Below are positions 24,746 through 34,149 of a DNA stretch of 64,000 nt, piece by piece. Every line of letters begins with the position of its first letter. Position 1 is the first letter of the stretch. The notes under the pieces are model-generated. The model did not search any database, had not been told where the DNA came from, and saw only the letters and a list, made by a program, of their open reading frames with translations. Position numbers and translations under genes: made by a program. The DNA is from Leptospira licerasiae serovar Varillal str. VAR 010 (GTDB lineage: Bacteria > Spirochaetota > Leptospiria > Leptospirales > Leptospiraceae), in NCBI RefSeq assembly GCF_000244755.1, contig NZ_AHOO02000005.1, positions 310,001-374,000 of the forward strand, in the 5' to 3' direction.

Positions 24746-26116
24746 TCAAGTGGAAACTATGTTTAATAGGATTCCATACTTCGGTCTTAATGTGACTAAA
24801 GGTTCCATAACGACAGGGTGGTTCGGGTCCGTCTGGAATTTGTAGTTTTTGACTAACATTGCAAGTATCAACGTGGCTTCGGTTAATGCGAAAATATTAC
24901 CGATACAGATCCTCGGGCCTCCTCCAAACGGAAGATATGCATACTTAGGTCTATCCACAGATCTTTCCTCATCAAAACGATCCGGATCAAACTTGTCAGG
25001 ATTTTCCCAAAAATCGGGATTTCGATGAATATTAAAAATACAGATAGAGATATTCGTTCCGGCTTCCACATCGTAACCGCCAACCTGGTCCGGACCCATC
25101 GCGGTCCTTTCTATAACCCAGGCAGGAGGATACATTCTCAAAACCTCATCCAATACTTTGCGAGTGTATGTCAATTTTTGAACATCCTCAAGACTAGGAG
25201 TCTTATCCCTCAAAACTCTATTAGCTTCTTCTCTTACTTTTTCACAGATCTCAGGATGTTTAGACAAAAGATAAAATGCCCAAGATAATGCGTTTGCAGT
25301 CGTTTCGTGTCCGGCAAGAAGAAGTGTGATTGCTTCGTCTCTTACCTGACTTTCACTCATAGTCTCGCCTGTTTCTTCGTCCCTGACTTCTAGAAGCATA
25401 GAGATTAAATCGTTAGAAGGATTCTTTTTACGTTCCGCAATTAATTCATCGACTACGGAATGCATATCCTTTAAAGCGCGTTTGAGCTTTAGATTTTCAG
25501 GAGTAGGCCAACTGAACGGAAAAGGAAAAATACGAGTGATCCTCTTAGTAACCAATTCCAAAGCGATCTTTAAAGAATGTTCAATCCTTGCAGCGTAACT
25601 TTCTACTTCGGTTCGGAACAAAGTCCTGCCAACGATCGCAAACGTTAGTCGCATCATCTCTTTGGAAATATCCAAGCTGGAAACTTTTTTCCAATTTTCG
25701 GAAGTTTTTTGTGTTTCTTGGCCCATGATCTCGACAAACTCCGAGATCCTTTGTTTATGGAAAGAAGGTTGGATAAGTTTTCTTTGCTTTTTCCAAAATT
25801 CTCCTTCGCTGTTCAAGAGCCCTTTACCTAGAATTCTTCCGAGTTCCTTATAAAAAACTCCCTTATGGTAGTTCTGGTTATTCTCTTGAAGGACTCTTTT
25901 TATATCTTCCGGTTGAGTTATTAAATGAAAGGTAACCTGTCTCAAACCGAATCTGGCGGAATTTCCGAATTTGGACTGCATCAGCTGGAAAAATCCGATT
26001 GGATCTTTTGCCAATTTAGAAACGTAAGGAAGCGCCCGGATGCCGAAAACCCCAGGAGGAAGATTTAGTTTATTTTTTTTGGTGCGACTCGAAGTCGATT
26101 CATGCAAGGAAAACAA
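24746..26116 (-). CDS. Cytochrome P450
   Basis: A 456-residue heme-thiolate monooxygenase. The I-helix is AGHETTAN, the K-helix ExxR is EVLRMYPP, the PERF-like segment is FDPDRFDEER, and the heme ligand Cys lies in FGGGPRICIGNIF. No membrane anchor is evident, so it is a soluble class. The start is TTG at 26116, supported by AGGAG 7 bp upstream and by an in-frame stop shortly before. No ferredoxin or reductase gene is adjacent. Its closest relatives appear to be fatty-acid or terpene-type P450s, but the substrate cannot be read from sequence. Confidence 0.92.
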   Translation of the reverse strand: MFSLHESTSSRTKKNKLNLPPGVFGIRALPYVSKLAKDPIGFFQLMQSKFGNSARFGLRQVTFHLITQPEDIKRVLQENNQNYHKGVFYKELGRILGKGLLNSEGEFWKKQRKLIQPSFHKQRISEFVEIMGQETQKTSENWKKVSSLDISKEMMRLTFAIVGRTLFRTEVESYAARIEHSLKIALELVTKRITRIFPFPFSWPTPENLKLKRALKDMHSVVDELIAERKKNPSNDLISMLLEVRDEETGETMSESQVRDEAITLLLAGHETTANALSWAFYLLSKHPEICEKVREEANRVLRDKTPSLEDVQKLTYTRKVLDEVLRMYPPAWVIERTAMGPDQVGGYDVEAGTNISICIFNIHRNPDFWENPDKFDPDRFDEERSVDRPKYAYLPFGGGPRICIGNIFALTEATLILAMLVKNYKFQTDPNHPVVMEPLVTLRPKYGILLNIVST

Positions 26117-26233
26117 GAGTGTACTCCTAGTCCAAGAAGGACATTTGGATTAGTTTCACCCAACCAATCCTTGCCGCAATTTTATGTAACAACCGCTATA
26201 TTAGCAAGCCAGTTTGTATTTATTTTTAAAAAG

Positions 26234-26614
26234 CTATCTACGCTCGAAAGAAGTTTCGATCAACGCATCCATATCCATCAGCGAAGAAGAAGGCACTGCA
26301 GAAGAACTAGTATCTTCTTGGTTCAAATTAGGAGTTTGCATACTAGTTTCCGCTTCCTCGAAAGTTCCTTCGATCTGTTCTTCTATCAAAACCTGCCAGT
26401 CTCCGGATTCGGATTCTCCCTCAGGTTGAAAATAAAAAGAAGATAGACCAAGACCTACAATAATAAGTCCGCTAAAAGAGAAGATAAAAAATCGCTTAAA
26501 ACTAGCGATCTTACGCCTTCTCATAATCTTTGCAGAAATATTATCGCTCCATTCGTAACTTTCTAAACGACGGAAAATTTCTTGGTCTAACTTTTCTCTG
26601 TTTCTATCTTCCAT
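26234..26614 (-). CDS. Membrane protein, candidate anti-sigma factor
   Basis: A 126-residue single-pass protein. The cytosolic N terminus (about 1-40) is charged (DQEIFRRLESYEW), the membrane helix is at about 41-60 (FFIFSFSGLIIVGLGLSSF), and the periplasmic tail is acidic and low in complexity. It lies 12 bp after an ECF sigma gene on the same strand. The topology matches small anti-sigma factors, with the N-terminal part holding the sigma factor. No zinc-binding motif is seen. The role is inferred from position. Confidence 0.6.
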   Translation of the reverse strand: MEDRNREKLDQEIFRRLESYEWSDNISAKIMRRRKIASFKRFFIFSFSGLIIVGLGLSSFYFQPEGESESGDWQVLIEEQIEGTFEEAETSMQTPNLNQEDTSSSAVPSSSLMDMDALIETSFERR

Positions 26615-26626
26615 TTCAGATATTCT

Positions 26627-27139
26627 CTAGGTCTCTTGAAAAAATAACTTCTTTAGCATTTGTTTGCCTCGAAAAGATCTGGATTTAACCGTTCCTTCCG
26701 GAATTCCCAACTTTTCCGCTATCTGTTGCTCTTTGTATCCTTCGGAAACCAACGCAAGCACAGACTTATACTTCCAAGGTAAATTGGATATCAGATCCTG
26801 CAATTCAATGTCCATTCCAGAGTCGTTATATTCTTCTCTCGGGTTTAGGATGGAATCTTGGGTAGCTTTTTCCTTTAGCTTCATTGCAAGGTTTGCCTGG
26901 CGCATACGCTTCTGGTTCATTCTCAAGGATTCGTTCCTTGCGATCGTGTACAACCAAGTACTGTGAGAAGATTCTCCCCTAAACTTATTGGCCGCTAAAC
27001 TTTTATAAGCACGGATATACGTTTCTTGGACCACATCATCGATGGTATCGTAAAACTCTTCGTATAAATTCTTTTTAATCGCGGATAGTACGATATGTTT
27101 CGTACTGTCTATTAATCCGGCAAATTCTCTTTGGTCCAT
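26627..27139 (-). CDS. ECF-type RNA polymerase sigma factor
   Basis: A 170-residue sigma factor. Region 2 includes IDDVVQETYIRAYKSL and HSTWLYTIARNESLRM; region 4 includes LPWKYKSVLALV and the helix-turn-helix EQQIAEKLGIPEGTVKSRSFRGKQ. It lies between an upstream Spy/CpxP-like periplasmic gene (10 bp gap) and a downstream single-pass membrane protein (12 bp gap), together forming a compact three-gene stress module. It differs clearly from the ECF factor at 3310. Confidence 0.9.
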   Translation of the reverse strand: MDQREFAGLIDSTKHIVLSAIKKNLYEEFYDTIDDVVQETYIRAYKSLAANKFRGESSHSTWLYTIARNESLRMNQKRMRQANLAMKLKEKATQDSILNPREEYNDSGMDIELQDLISNLPWKYKSVLALVSEGYKEQQIAEKLGIPEGTVKSRSFRGKQMLKKLFFQET

Positions 27140-27149
27140 TTTAGTTTCC

Positions 27150-27728
27150 TTATCTCAGGATGCCCGGCACAGGCAAAATTATTCTCTCGGGAACAAACAG
27201 ATTCAAGGGGAATCCGGGAGCTTCCCTATGCTCCTCAGGAAGGGTAACCATTTCCCTTTCCTTTCCCCTCTTTTTTTGCTCGGAGGTCAAAACCCTTTCG
27301 ATCGCGAGCCGATGCGCGATCTGATTCATCCGGATCTCGGATGTATATCTAGCAATCGCGTTAACGAGAAGCCGAACTTTAACTAGGTCCGGATTTTCAT
27401 CCATTAATACCAGTTCGAGTTCGACTTGTTTCGGAGAAAGTCTACGAAGCCATCTTTCATGCTCGTTTTTATATCTCCGGTTCAGCTCAGCGATACGTTC
27501 GAGTTGCGTGTCTGTAAGAATATAACGATTTTTAAATGAATCCAGGTCACCGAAAACTACGCCGGCTGCTCTTTCATTACGATAAAAAGAGATGGTGCGA
27601 AAAGGTCTGGCAGTATGAAAACTTGTTTTGGAATCTTGCGAGAAAAGATACGCCGGCGTGAGGAACACACCGGCCAGAGCAACTCTGACGAATGAATTCA
27701 GGAGATTCATGAGTCTTACTCGGTTCAT
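27150..27728 (-). CDS. Periplasmic Spy/CpxP-like protein
   Basis: A 192-residue exported protein with a signal peptide (SFVRVALAGVFLTPAYLFS). The mature part is helical with an LTxxQ-like start YILTDTQLERIAELN, a second helix SPKQVELELVLMDENPD and a late LTSEQKKR. This heptad-like helical hairpin pattern is that of Spy/CpxP and metal-resistance sensor proteins (CnrX-like). The C terminus (FVPERIILPVPG) is proline-rich. As first gene before an ECF sigma factor and its membrane partner, it may be the periplasmic sensor. No His/Met metal cluster is obvious. Confidence 0.65.
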   Translation of the reverse strand: MNRVRLMNLLNSFVRVALAGVFLTPAYLFSQDSKTSFHTARPFRTISFYRNERAAGVVFGDLDSFKNRYILTDTQLERIAELNRRYKNEHERWLRRLSPKQVELELVLMDENPDLVKVRLLVNAIARYTSEIRMNQIAHRLAIERVLTSEQKKRGKEREMVTLPEEHREAPGFPLNLFVPERIILPVPGILR

Positions 27729-27914
27729 AACCTAGTGTATCCTAAGACCCCAAGGTAGCCGCCATGTTTCCAAATATCGACTGAAATTTTTGGTCCGAGA
27801 AAAAAAGAAATCCGGTCTCCTTTAAAGAGAACATAATTTAGAGCAAAACCCGAATTTTAGGGAAAATTCCTTTTCCAGAAGCGGTTCTTTGGCGTATTCT
27901 CCCCTTAAAGTAAT

Positions 27915-28640
27915 ATGGACTTTGGACTAAAAAACCAGGAAATCCAAAAATCTTCCCGAGCCTATCTCAAGGGAAGGGTGAGACTTGCAGTTTTACTCGC
28001 GGTTGCAATTTGTATCGGGATACCCGCTTCCATAGACCTTTCTATCGAATGGGATTACGAAAATAGAAGCGCTCACGCAGGAAACTATCGTTCTCTTAAG
28101 CCGGCAACTGTTGCAATCGTTCCGGGAGCTTCCGTTTATAAAGGGATTCCTTCTCCCGTTTTACAAGACCGTCTAGACTGTGCAATTGAACTATATAAAC
28201 AAGGGAAGGTCCGGAAAATTCTTCTCTCAGGTGATAACGGGACTAGCTACTACAACGAAGTGAAGCCTATGCTTTTGTACGTTCTGGAAAGAGGAGTGGC
28301 TGAAAAAGATGTGTTCGTAGACCACGCGGGCTTTAGAACATTGGACACTTTAGTTAGAGCAAAAGAAATTTTCCAAGTCAAAGATGCTATCTTTGTAAGC
28401 CAAAGATTTCATCAACCTAGAGCGGCATTCATTTCTAAAAAGATAGGATTAGATCTACAATCTTATGAATCGGACAGAAGGATTTATATCAGCGGACCCA
28501 CAAGCAGGTTCAGGGAATTTTTTGCAAGGACTTTGGCTTGGATCGATATGAATCTTACAAACACTGCACCGAAATATTTAGGAAAACCGTTTCCGATCGA
28601 AGGAAGCGGGGTCAAGACTTGGAAGGGTTCCGTAATTTAA
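27915..28640 (+). CDS. SanA/YdcF-like DUF218 membrane protein
   Basis: A 241-residue protein with one N-terminal membrane helix (about 21-43) and a DUF218 domain: VAIVPGASVYKGIPSPVLQDR, KILLSGDNG, and VSQRFHQPRAAF. The family includes SanA (vancomycin sensitivity) and ElyC (envelope polysaccharide assembly), so a role in the envelope barrier or polysaccharide is plausible. The stop TAA and that of the opposing SDR gene share the same TTAA, giving a 4-bp tail-to-tail overlap. Biochemical activity of the family is not settled. Confidence 0.8.
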   Translation: MDFGLKNQEIQKSSRAYLKGRVRLAVLLAVAICIGIPASIDLSIEWDYENRSAHAGNYRSLKPATVAIVPGASVYKGIPSPVLQDRLDCAIELYKQGKVRKILLSGDNGTSYYNEVKPMLLYVLERGVAEKDVFVDHAGFRTLDTLVRAKEIFQVKDAIFVSQRFHQPRAAFISKKIGLDLQSYESDRRIYISGPTSRFREFFARTLAWIDMNLTNTAPKYLGKPFPIEGSGVKTWKGSVI

Positions 28641-29581
28641 GAAGAATATTCTGTTTTTCGAATATGTTCGAAAATCTCCCGAACTGCATCCTTTACCGGA
28701 ATTTTAGGAGCCCATCCTAAGGATTTTAGTTTGGAATTATTTCCTAAAGATCTTTTCATTTCTACAGGCCTCAATCTTGTCGGATCTTGTTTCGAAACTA
28801 ATTTAGAATCAGCGAATTCTAAGATCCAGTTCAAAACTTGAGAGATCGAAGTCTCAGCTCCGGAACATATATTATAAACTTCTCCACTCAACCCTTTGTT
28901 TGCCAAAAGAATATAAGCCTTAACCACATCAGTTACATGCAAGAAGTCCCTAGTGGGAGTTAGATCACCTACTAAAATTTCGGAAGAACTATTTTTGGAA
29001 ATATTCTCCAATACCTGTTTGCAGAAGTTTGGTACCACAAAATTTGGATTTTGGCCGATACCTATATGATTGAAAGGTCTTGCGATCACTGTTTCTATAT
29101 TTTGATAAGAACGGGAATATTGTAGGCAATAAGTTTCAGCCGCAAGCTTAGAAGAAGCATATGGATTCACCGGGCTTGGGAGAAGATTCTCCGAAACTGG
29201 AAGTTGTTCTTCTTTTAAATTTCCATATACTTCCGAAGAAGAAATATAGACTAATTTTACCTTTTTACCGGAACGTTTAAAACATTCTAAAATATTCAAT
29301 GTGCCGGCCACATTGATGAGCAATGTTTCCTCAGGATTTTCGATGGCTCTTGGAACGAATGTTTGACCTGCTAAATGAAATAATACATCCGGAGAATAGG
29401 ATTCGAAAACCTGCTCGAGCGATTGGAGATTTCGGATATCACAAACCTTATAAGGAAAGGAGAACTCCGTATTTTTAGGATTCATTCCCAGGCCCAGAAG
29501 TTTGGACCCGGATCCTTTTGTAAGTTCTGGGATCAGATAAGATCCTACAAAACCTTCCGCTCCTGTGACCAAGTATTTCAT
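28637..29581 (-). CDS. NAD-dependent epimerase/dehydratase (sugar-nucleotide SDR)
   Basis: A 314-residue extended SDR. The Rossmann motif is TGAEGFVGSYL; catalytic Ser and Tyr-x3-Lys lie in YISSSEVYG and YASSKLAAE; RPFNHIGIGQ and FLHVTDVVKAY follow. The pattern is that of GDP-sugar modifying enzymes such as GDP-6-deoxy-hexulose reductase (Rmd) or GDP-mannose 4,6-dehydratase relatives. It is divergent from the glycosyltransferase operon, with about 80 bp between the starts, and probably supplies a deoxy-sugar nucleotide for it. Exact substrate is uncertain. Confidence 0.82.
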   Translation of the reverse strand: MKYLVTGAEGFVGSYLIPELTKGSGSKLLGLGMNPKNTEFSFPYKVCDIRNLQSLEQVFESYSPDVLFHLAGQTFVPRAIENPEETLLINVAGTLNILECFKRSGKKVKLVYISSSEVYGNLKEEQLPVSENLLPSPVNPYASSKLAAETYCLQYSRSYQNIETVIARPFNHIGIGQNPNFVVPNFCKQVLENISKNSSSEILVGDLTPTRDFLHVTDVVKAYILLANKGLSGEVYNICSGAETSISQVLNWILEFADSKLVSKQDPTRLRPVEMKRSLGNNSKLKSLGWAPKIPVKDAVREIFEHIRKTEYSS

Positions 29582-29662
29582 GTTTCTTATGATAAATCGA
29601 AGTAAAAATACGATTGTTTTGTCGAATAAGAAAAAAACAATCGAATAAAAGTCCGGGCTCCC

Positions 29663-30667
29663 ATGGAAGAAAGATCTTCAGACATTATAGAAATCAAGGA
29701 CAGCTCGGTCAATGTCCGCGAGCTCATGGAAGAGATAGAATCCAGGCTTGCCAGAAGACCAGTTTCCAAGGAAGAATTGGAACGTCTTTCTCGTTGGAAG
29801 TTTTCTCCCCAATCCCCCGAAGGATACAGAGAATTCGACGCCGCTGAAACGGCTCATTTATTTGAAAAAGGGATCTCACCTCCCAAGTTCACCAATCCAA
29901 AATTTAAGTACATCCGTGGACCGATCCGTTGGTTATTTATCAAGCTGATCGAACTCTATGCATTTCTAGATAAAAAACTTTCCGAAAATAGAACTCGCGC
30001 GTTCTACAGCGTTTTGAACGAACTGATCCTATTAAGAGGAGATCATGAAAAGTTAAAACGCAAATTCGAGAAGTTCTATAACGAGTTTGTAGAGTTAAAT
30101 TACACTCTTAAAAAAGAGATCAGTCCTGAATTTGTTTGGTCCAACGAGTTTCTTTATGAGGAAGAAACCTTAGAAGAAAGTGAAACTCTTATTCTTTCCA
30201 GATTAAACCCTGGAGATTCTGTGCTTGCGATCAATCCGGAATGGGGAAAGTTCTTAAAACAACTCTTAAAAGCGCAGATAGAATTCAAAGCTGTGACTTG
30301 GAATAAAGCACAATATACTTACATCAAAGAGCATATTACGAATTCAGTTTCCCTTCTATCTTTTGAAGAAGTTCTGCCAGAGTCTCCTCTTCCTTCTAAA
30401 ATTGTTTCCAATACGAATCTATGTCTTTTGCCGAATTGGGTTTTGGAAAAACTTTTCAAATCCTTGGCTTCTAAAACTTCCAGCGGGACAGAGTTTATTT
30501 TCAGGTATTCAAATTATTCGAACAGAATGGTTTCTCCTTTTCAACCGATCCTTTTGACCCAGATCAGTGAGTCCGCATTTAGAGAATTCTTACAAAAATT
30601 AGGTTTTAAGAATATAGTGGATACCAAGGCCGGAGACGGATTCTCGGTGTTTAGTTTCAGAAAATGA
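29663..30667 (+). CDS. Unknown protein of the glycan operon, possible degenerate methyltransferase
   Basis: A 334-residue soluble protein, first in an operon with three GT4 glycosyltransferases and coupled to the next gene by an ATGA overlap. Residues 1-100 are charged and helical. About 170-334 look like a Rossmann-type methyltransferase without a clear SAM site: RLNPGDSVLAINPEWGKFL stands where a DxGxG motif would be, and the end (FLQKLGFKNIVDTKAGDGFSVF) resembles the last strand region of that fold. It may be an inactive scaffold or a binding domain for polymer synthesis. I do not recognise a named family. Confidence 0.5.
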   Translation: MEERSSDIIEIKDSSVNVRELMEEIESRLARRPVSKEELERLSRWKFSPQSPEGYREFDAAETAHLFEKGISPPKFTNPKFKYIRGPIRWLFIKLIELYAFLDKKLSENRTRAFYSVLNELILLRGDHEKLKRKFEKFYNEFVELNYTLKKEISPEFVWSNEFLYEEETLEESETLILSRLNPGDSVLAINPEWGKFLKQLLKAQIEFKAVTWNKAQYTYIKEHITNSVSLLSFEEVLPESPLPSKIVSNTNLCLLPNWVLEKLFKSLASKTSSGTEFIFRYSNYSNRMVSPFQPILLTQISESAFREFLQKLGFKNIVDTKAGDGFSVFSFRK

Positions 30668-31764
30668 ACGCCTACCTCCATATTTCCGAATTTAGGGATA
30701 AAGACGGGATCGGGAACGATATCAAGGGTTTAAGAGAAGTCTTAAATTCTTCAGGCATCAAAACAGAGATCGTCTGCCAAAACGATCTGAGCGATGGTTC
30801 GATCAAAACACTACAAACGGAAGAACTCCATAACGAAAATAATCTTTCCTCTAATTCCATGCATATTTTGGAATATGGAGGCTCAGGTTATCCTATAGAT
30901 TCTTTCCTTTCTTTTCCAGGAAGAAAATTCGTTCGCTATCAGAACATCACTCCTCCAAAATTCTTCAAACCGTTCGTTTCAAACGATATTTTCAGGAGTT
31001 TCGAAATGGATTATAAAAAATCCATATTAGAATTACATAAACTGAAAAGATTTACGGAACGTTTTCTTCCCAGTTCCAAATATAGCGCATCCAATCTAGA
31101 GGATCTAAATATCGTAAATTCTAGCGTCATCCCTATCGTTAGAAAATACGGTTGGAAGGGAGAAAAACGAAATCGCAAAAACGGTCATACTCTCGGATAT
31201 GTGGGTAGATTGGTTCCGAGCAAGAAGATAGAAGATATTCTATTTCTCTCTTATTTTCTGAAAAGGATAGAACCTAAATACAGGATATTATTGATCGGCA
31301 ATGTTCCCGGCATTTTCGAAGATTACTTTACCAACTTAAAACAGATGGCAAGAGAACTTGGAATCGGCGGAAACGTTCAATTTAGAATGGGGGTCCAAGA
31401 CTCCGAGCTTCCCAGATTTTGGGAAGAAATGGATGCTTATATCAGTATGAGCGAACACGAAGGTTTCGGGATCCCGCTGGTGGAAGCGTTGAGTTATGAT
31501 ATCCCTGTTTTTGCATATGCTTGCACCGCAGTTCCGGAAACATTAAGGGACGCCGGATATCTTTTCCGAAAAAAAGATCTAAGCAGCTTGGAAAAATTAG
31601 CTGAGTGGATCCATTATATACTCGAGTCCCAATCTTCCTCTCGTCCTGTAGATGGCCCTCACGCTTCTTCCAAACGAAGAGAAGTTTGTATGGATTATGA
31701 TTCAATGCCTTACGGAAGAGTTTTGAAACAAATATTCACATTCAAAGAAGTGGCTGCCTCATGA
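30664..31764 (+). CDS. GT4-family glycosyltransferase
   Basis: A 366-residue GT-B glycosyltransferase. The C-terminal nucleotide-sugar domain shows LGYVGRLVPSKKIEDIL and the E-x7-E motif in MSEHEGFGIPLVEAL, followed by VPETLRDAGYLF. The N-terminal acceptor domain starts at the first residues, so the protein is cytosolic or peripheral. It overlaps both neighbours by 4 bp (ATGA at each end), so translation of the operon is tightly coupled. Donor and acceptor sugars are unknown; the nearby SDR suggests a GDP-linked deoxy sugar or mannose. Confidence 0.85.
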   Translation: MNAYLHISEFRDKDGIGNDIKGLREVLNSSGIKTEIVCQNDLSDGSIKTLQTEELHNENNLSSNSMHILEYGGSGYPIDSFLSFPGRKFVRYQNITPPKFFKPFVSNDIFRSFEMDYKKSILELHKLKRFTERFLPSSKYSASNLEDLNIVNSSVIPIVRKYGWKGEKRNRKNGHTLGYVGRLVPSKKIEDILFLSYFLKRIEPKYRILLIGNVPGIFEDYFTNLKQMARELGIGGNVQFRMGVQDSELPRFWEEMDAYISMSEHEGFGIPLVEALSYDIPVFAYACTAVPETLRDAGYLFRKKDLSSLEKLAEWIHYILESQSSSRPVDGPHASSKRREVCMDYDSMPYGRVLKQIFTFKEVAAS

Positions 31765-32834
31765 TCTTCAGAAGAAGAGGAGTTCATCAATTCGCGGCAG
31801 GTTTTAATTTGGGAGATGCAATCTCTAACGAGATGAACTCCTTGAAATCCGTTTTCAAAAGATTGGGATATTCTGCTGAAATTTATGCAGAGAATACCGG
31901 CCCTGGAACGGACGCTTTCGTAAAAAAGCACAAAGCTTATTCTTCCAATAGTAGGGATATAATAGTATATCATCATTCTATCCATTCGGATGTCCTGGAA
32001 ACCGTATTAAAACCCAAGAATTCTAAAATTCTAATATATCATAATGTAACGCCAGGTCATTTTTTCGAAAAATACGATCTAAAACTCACATACCTTCTTC
32101 GAAAAGGTAGAGAAGAATTAGAATCTCTCCGAAATAAATTCGATAAGGTTTTCGCTGTTTCGGAATACAATAAATCTGAACTTATAGATCTAGGTTTCGA
32201 AGATGTGGATGTTCTTCCTATCACCTACCAACTTCCTCAAGGAAGACAAACTATTAAGGAAAATTATCCCAAGAATAGACCCAATATTCCCCGCTTCTTA
32301 TTTGTAGGAAGAATTGCTCCGAACAAAAAACAAGATGATCTGATCCGATTTGCATTTCATTATCTGAAAGTTTACGGCCCGGAGTTCCAACTTTTTATGG
32401 TAGGGTTCAGCTCCAAAGAGCTATATCTATACAGAGAAGAATTAGAACGTATGCTCGATTTTTATAAATTGAGAAAGAATGTGATCATCACCGATTTTTT
32501 ATCCGACGAAGAATTAAGATCCATGTATCTAAACTGTGATCTTTTCTTGTCGATGAGCGAACACGAAGGATTTTGCGTTCCTCTATTGGAAGCGATGGTG
32601 CATAATATTCCGATCCTTGCATTCGATGGCGGTGCAGTAGGCGAGACTCTTTCAGGCGCCGGCGTCTTATTCAAAGAAAAGAGAATGGATATGATCGTAG
32701 AGCTTGCCCACAAAATGGTAACGGATCGTAACTGGAAAGATTTGATCCTTGAGACCCAACAAAAACGTCTTTCTTCTTTTTCCCAGATCAACGCAGAAAC
32801 AGTATTGAGGCCCGTCCTTGCTAGACTCTCGTAG
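31761..32834 (+). CDS. GT4-family glycosyltransferase
   Basis: A 357-residue GT-B enzyme. Motifs are FLFVGRIAPNKKQDDLI in the donor-binding domain and MSEHEGFCVPLLEAM (E-x7-E) followed by GAVGETLSGAGVLF. The N-terminal domain includes IIVYHHSIHSD and YHNVTPGHFF, typical of mannosyltransferase-like GT4 enzymes. It is a diverged paralogue of the preceding gene, to which it is coupled by ATGA. The next gene starts 17 bp before its stop. Confidence 0.87.
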   Translation: MIFRRRGVHQFAAGFNLGDAISNEMNSLKSVFKRLGYSAEIYAENTGPGTDAFVKKHKAYSSNSRDIIVYHHSIHSDVLETVLKPKNSKILIYHNVTPGHFFEKYDLKLTYLLRKGREELESLRNKFDKVFAVSEYNKSELIDLGFEDVDVLPITYQLPQGRQTIKENYPKNRPNIPRFLFVGRIAPNKKQDDLIRFAFHYLKVYGPEFQLFMVGFSSKELYLYREELERMLDFYKLRKNVIITDFLSDEELRSMYLNCDLFLSMSEHEGFCVPLLEAMVHNIPILAFDGGAVGETLSGAGVLFKEKRMDMIVELAHKMVTDRNWKDLILETQQKRLSSFSQINAETVLRPVLARLS

Positions 32835-34116
32835 AAGATTAGCCGTCGTTACTCCTATTTTTTCGGATCATATCTCAGGTGGTTCCGAAAAACTAATATA
32901 TCAATATACTCTAATATTATCTAAGTTTTACGAAGTTACCGTTCTCGCGAGTCGCTCCTTGGATTATATTACATGGAAAAACCAGGTCCCGATAAAAGAC
33001 CTGGAACCTGTGTTACTTGGAAAAGATTTAGAAAAAAAAGTAAGTAGAGAATGGATAGAACCTGAACCAGGAAATCGGATCAAAGTCCTCAGATTTTCCG
33101 TGGATAAAGAAAGAAATATCTCTAAGTTCAATAAATTTTCGGACAAATTGTTCCGGAATTCCGAATCCGGAAAGAGTAAGTTCGGATCCCAAGAAGAAAA
33201 GGAAAGGATCTGGGTGGATATGCAAGGCCCATATTGTCCCGACTTGATCCAGTACATCGAGACAAATGAAAGAGACTACGATGTATTCGTTTTCGTTTCT
33301 TATTTGTATTATCCTATGGTTTATGGACTCCCTTTAGTCGCTAAAAAGTCTGTTGTAATTCCAACATTGCATGATGAGCCTCCTGCAAAGTTATCCGTAT
33401 ATTCCAATCTTTTCAAAGACGACTCAGCTTATTGTTTTAATACTCCGGAAGAAAAAGCGCTTTTTTATAGATTATACGGATATGAGCCAAGTCTCGGAAA
33501 TGTGATCGGAATGCACTTAGCCATCCCGGATGAAACGGAAAATAAAACTTCCGAAAGAAAAAATCCACAAGACTCATTTCAATTCCTTTATGTAGGGAGA
33601 ATAGACGAAGGAAAGGGTGTGTTGGAAATGGCCCAATACTTCTCGGAATGGCAGAAAAGAAGCGGTCGAAACGACAAACTACTCCTGGCAGGAAGAGGAG
33701 ATCTTAAACTCCTGCAAAGAATATCAAAATTTTCTCATGTATCTCCACTCGGTTTCGTAAGCGAAGAAGCAAAGGATGAACTCATCCGTTCTTCCGATAT
33801 ACTCATCAATCCTTCTCCTATGGAAAGTTTTTCCATTATCATCATGGAAGCTTGGATCCGCAAAAAAGCAGTCTTAGTCAACGGAAGATCGGATGTTCTA
33901 AGAGGCCATTGTCTCAGAAGCAACGGTGGTTTATATTATTCGGATCTAGACAGCTTTTGTGCAGTCGCGGAATATTTAGTAAATCACGGCAGAGAAAGAG
34001 AAGAGATGGGAAATAACGGTAAAAGATACGTTCAGGCGAACTTCAATCCGGACGTCGTAGAAAAGAAAATCGCCCAGATCGTAGAAAGATGTATACGAAG
34101 AAGATACTCTGAATAA
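32818..34116 (+). CDS. GT4-family glycosyltransferase
   Basis: A 432-residue GT-B enzyme starting at TTG inside the end of the previous gene. The N-terminal glycine-rich loop is FSDHISGGSEKLIYQY; the donor domain has FLYVGRIDEGKGVLEM and SPMESFSIIIMEAW (E-x7-E). A long insertion (about 75-130, very charged) distinguishes it from its two neighbours. Last gene of the operon. No polymerase, flippase or ligase gene is visible here, so the cluster is partial or modifies another glycan. Confidence 0.85.
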   Translation: MLDSRRRLAVVTPIFSDHISGGSEKLIYQYTLILSKFYEVTVLASRSLDYITWKNQVPIKDLEPVLLGKDLEKKVSREWIEPEPGNRIKVLRFSVDKERNISKFNKFSDKLFRNSESGKSKFGSQEEKERIWVDMQGPYCPDLIQYIETNERDYDVFVFVSYLYYPMVYGLPLVAKKSVVIPTLHDEPPAKLSVYSNLFKDDSAYCFNTPEEKALFYRLYGYEPSLGNVIGMHLAIPDETENKTSERKNPQDSFQFLYVGRIDEGKGVLEMAQYFSEWQKRSGRNDKLLLAGRGDLKLLQRISKFSHVSPLGFVSEEAKDELIRSSDILINPSPMESFSIIIMEAWIRKKAVLVNGRSDVLRGHCLRSNGGLYYSDLDSFCAVAEYLVNHGREREEMGNNGKRYVQANFNPDVVEKKIAQIVERCIRRRYSE

Positions 34117-34149
34117 GATCACTCTCCTACTAAAAAATTTAAACCCAAC

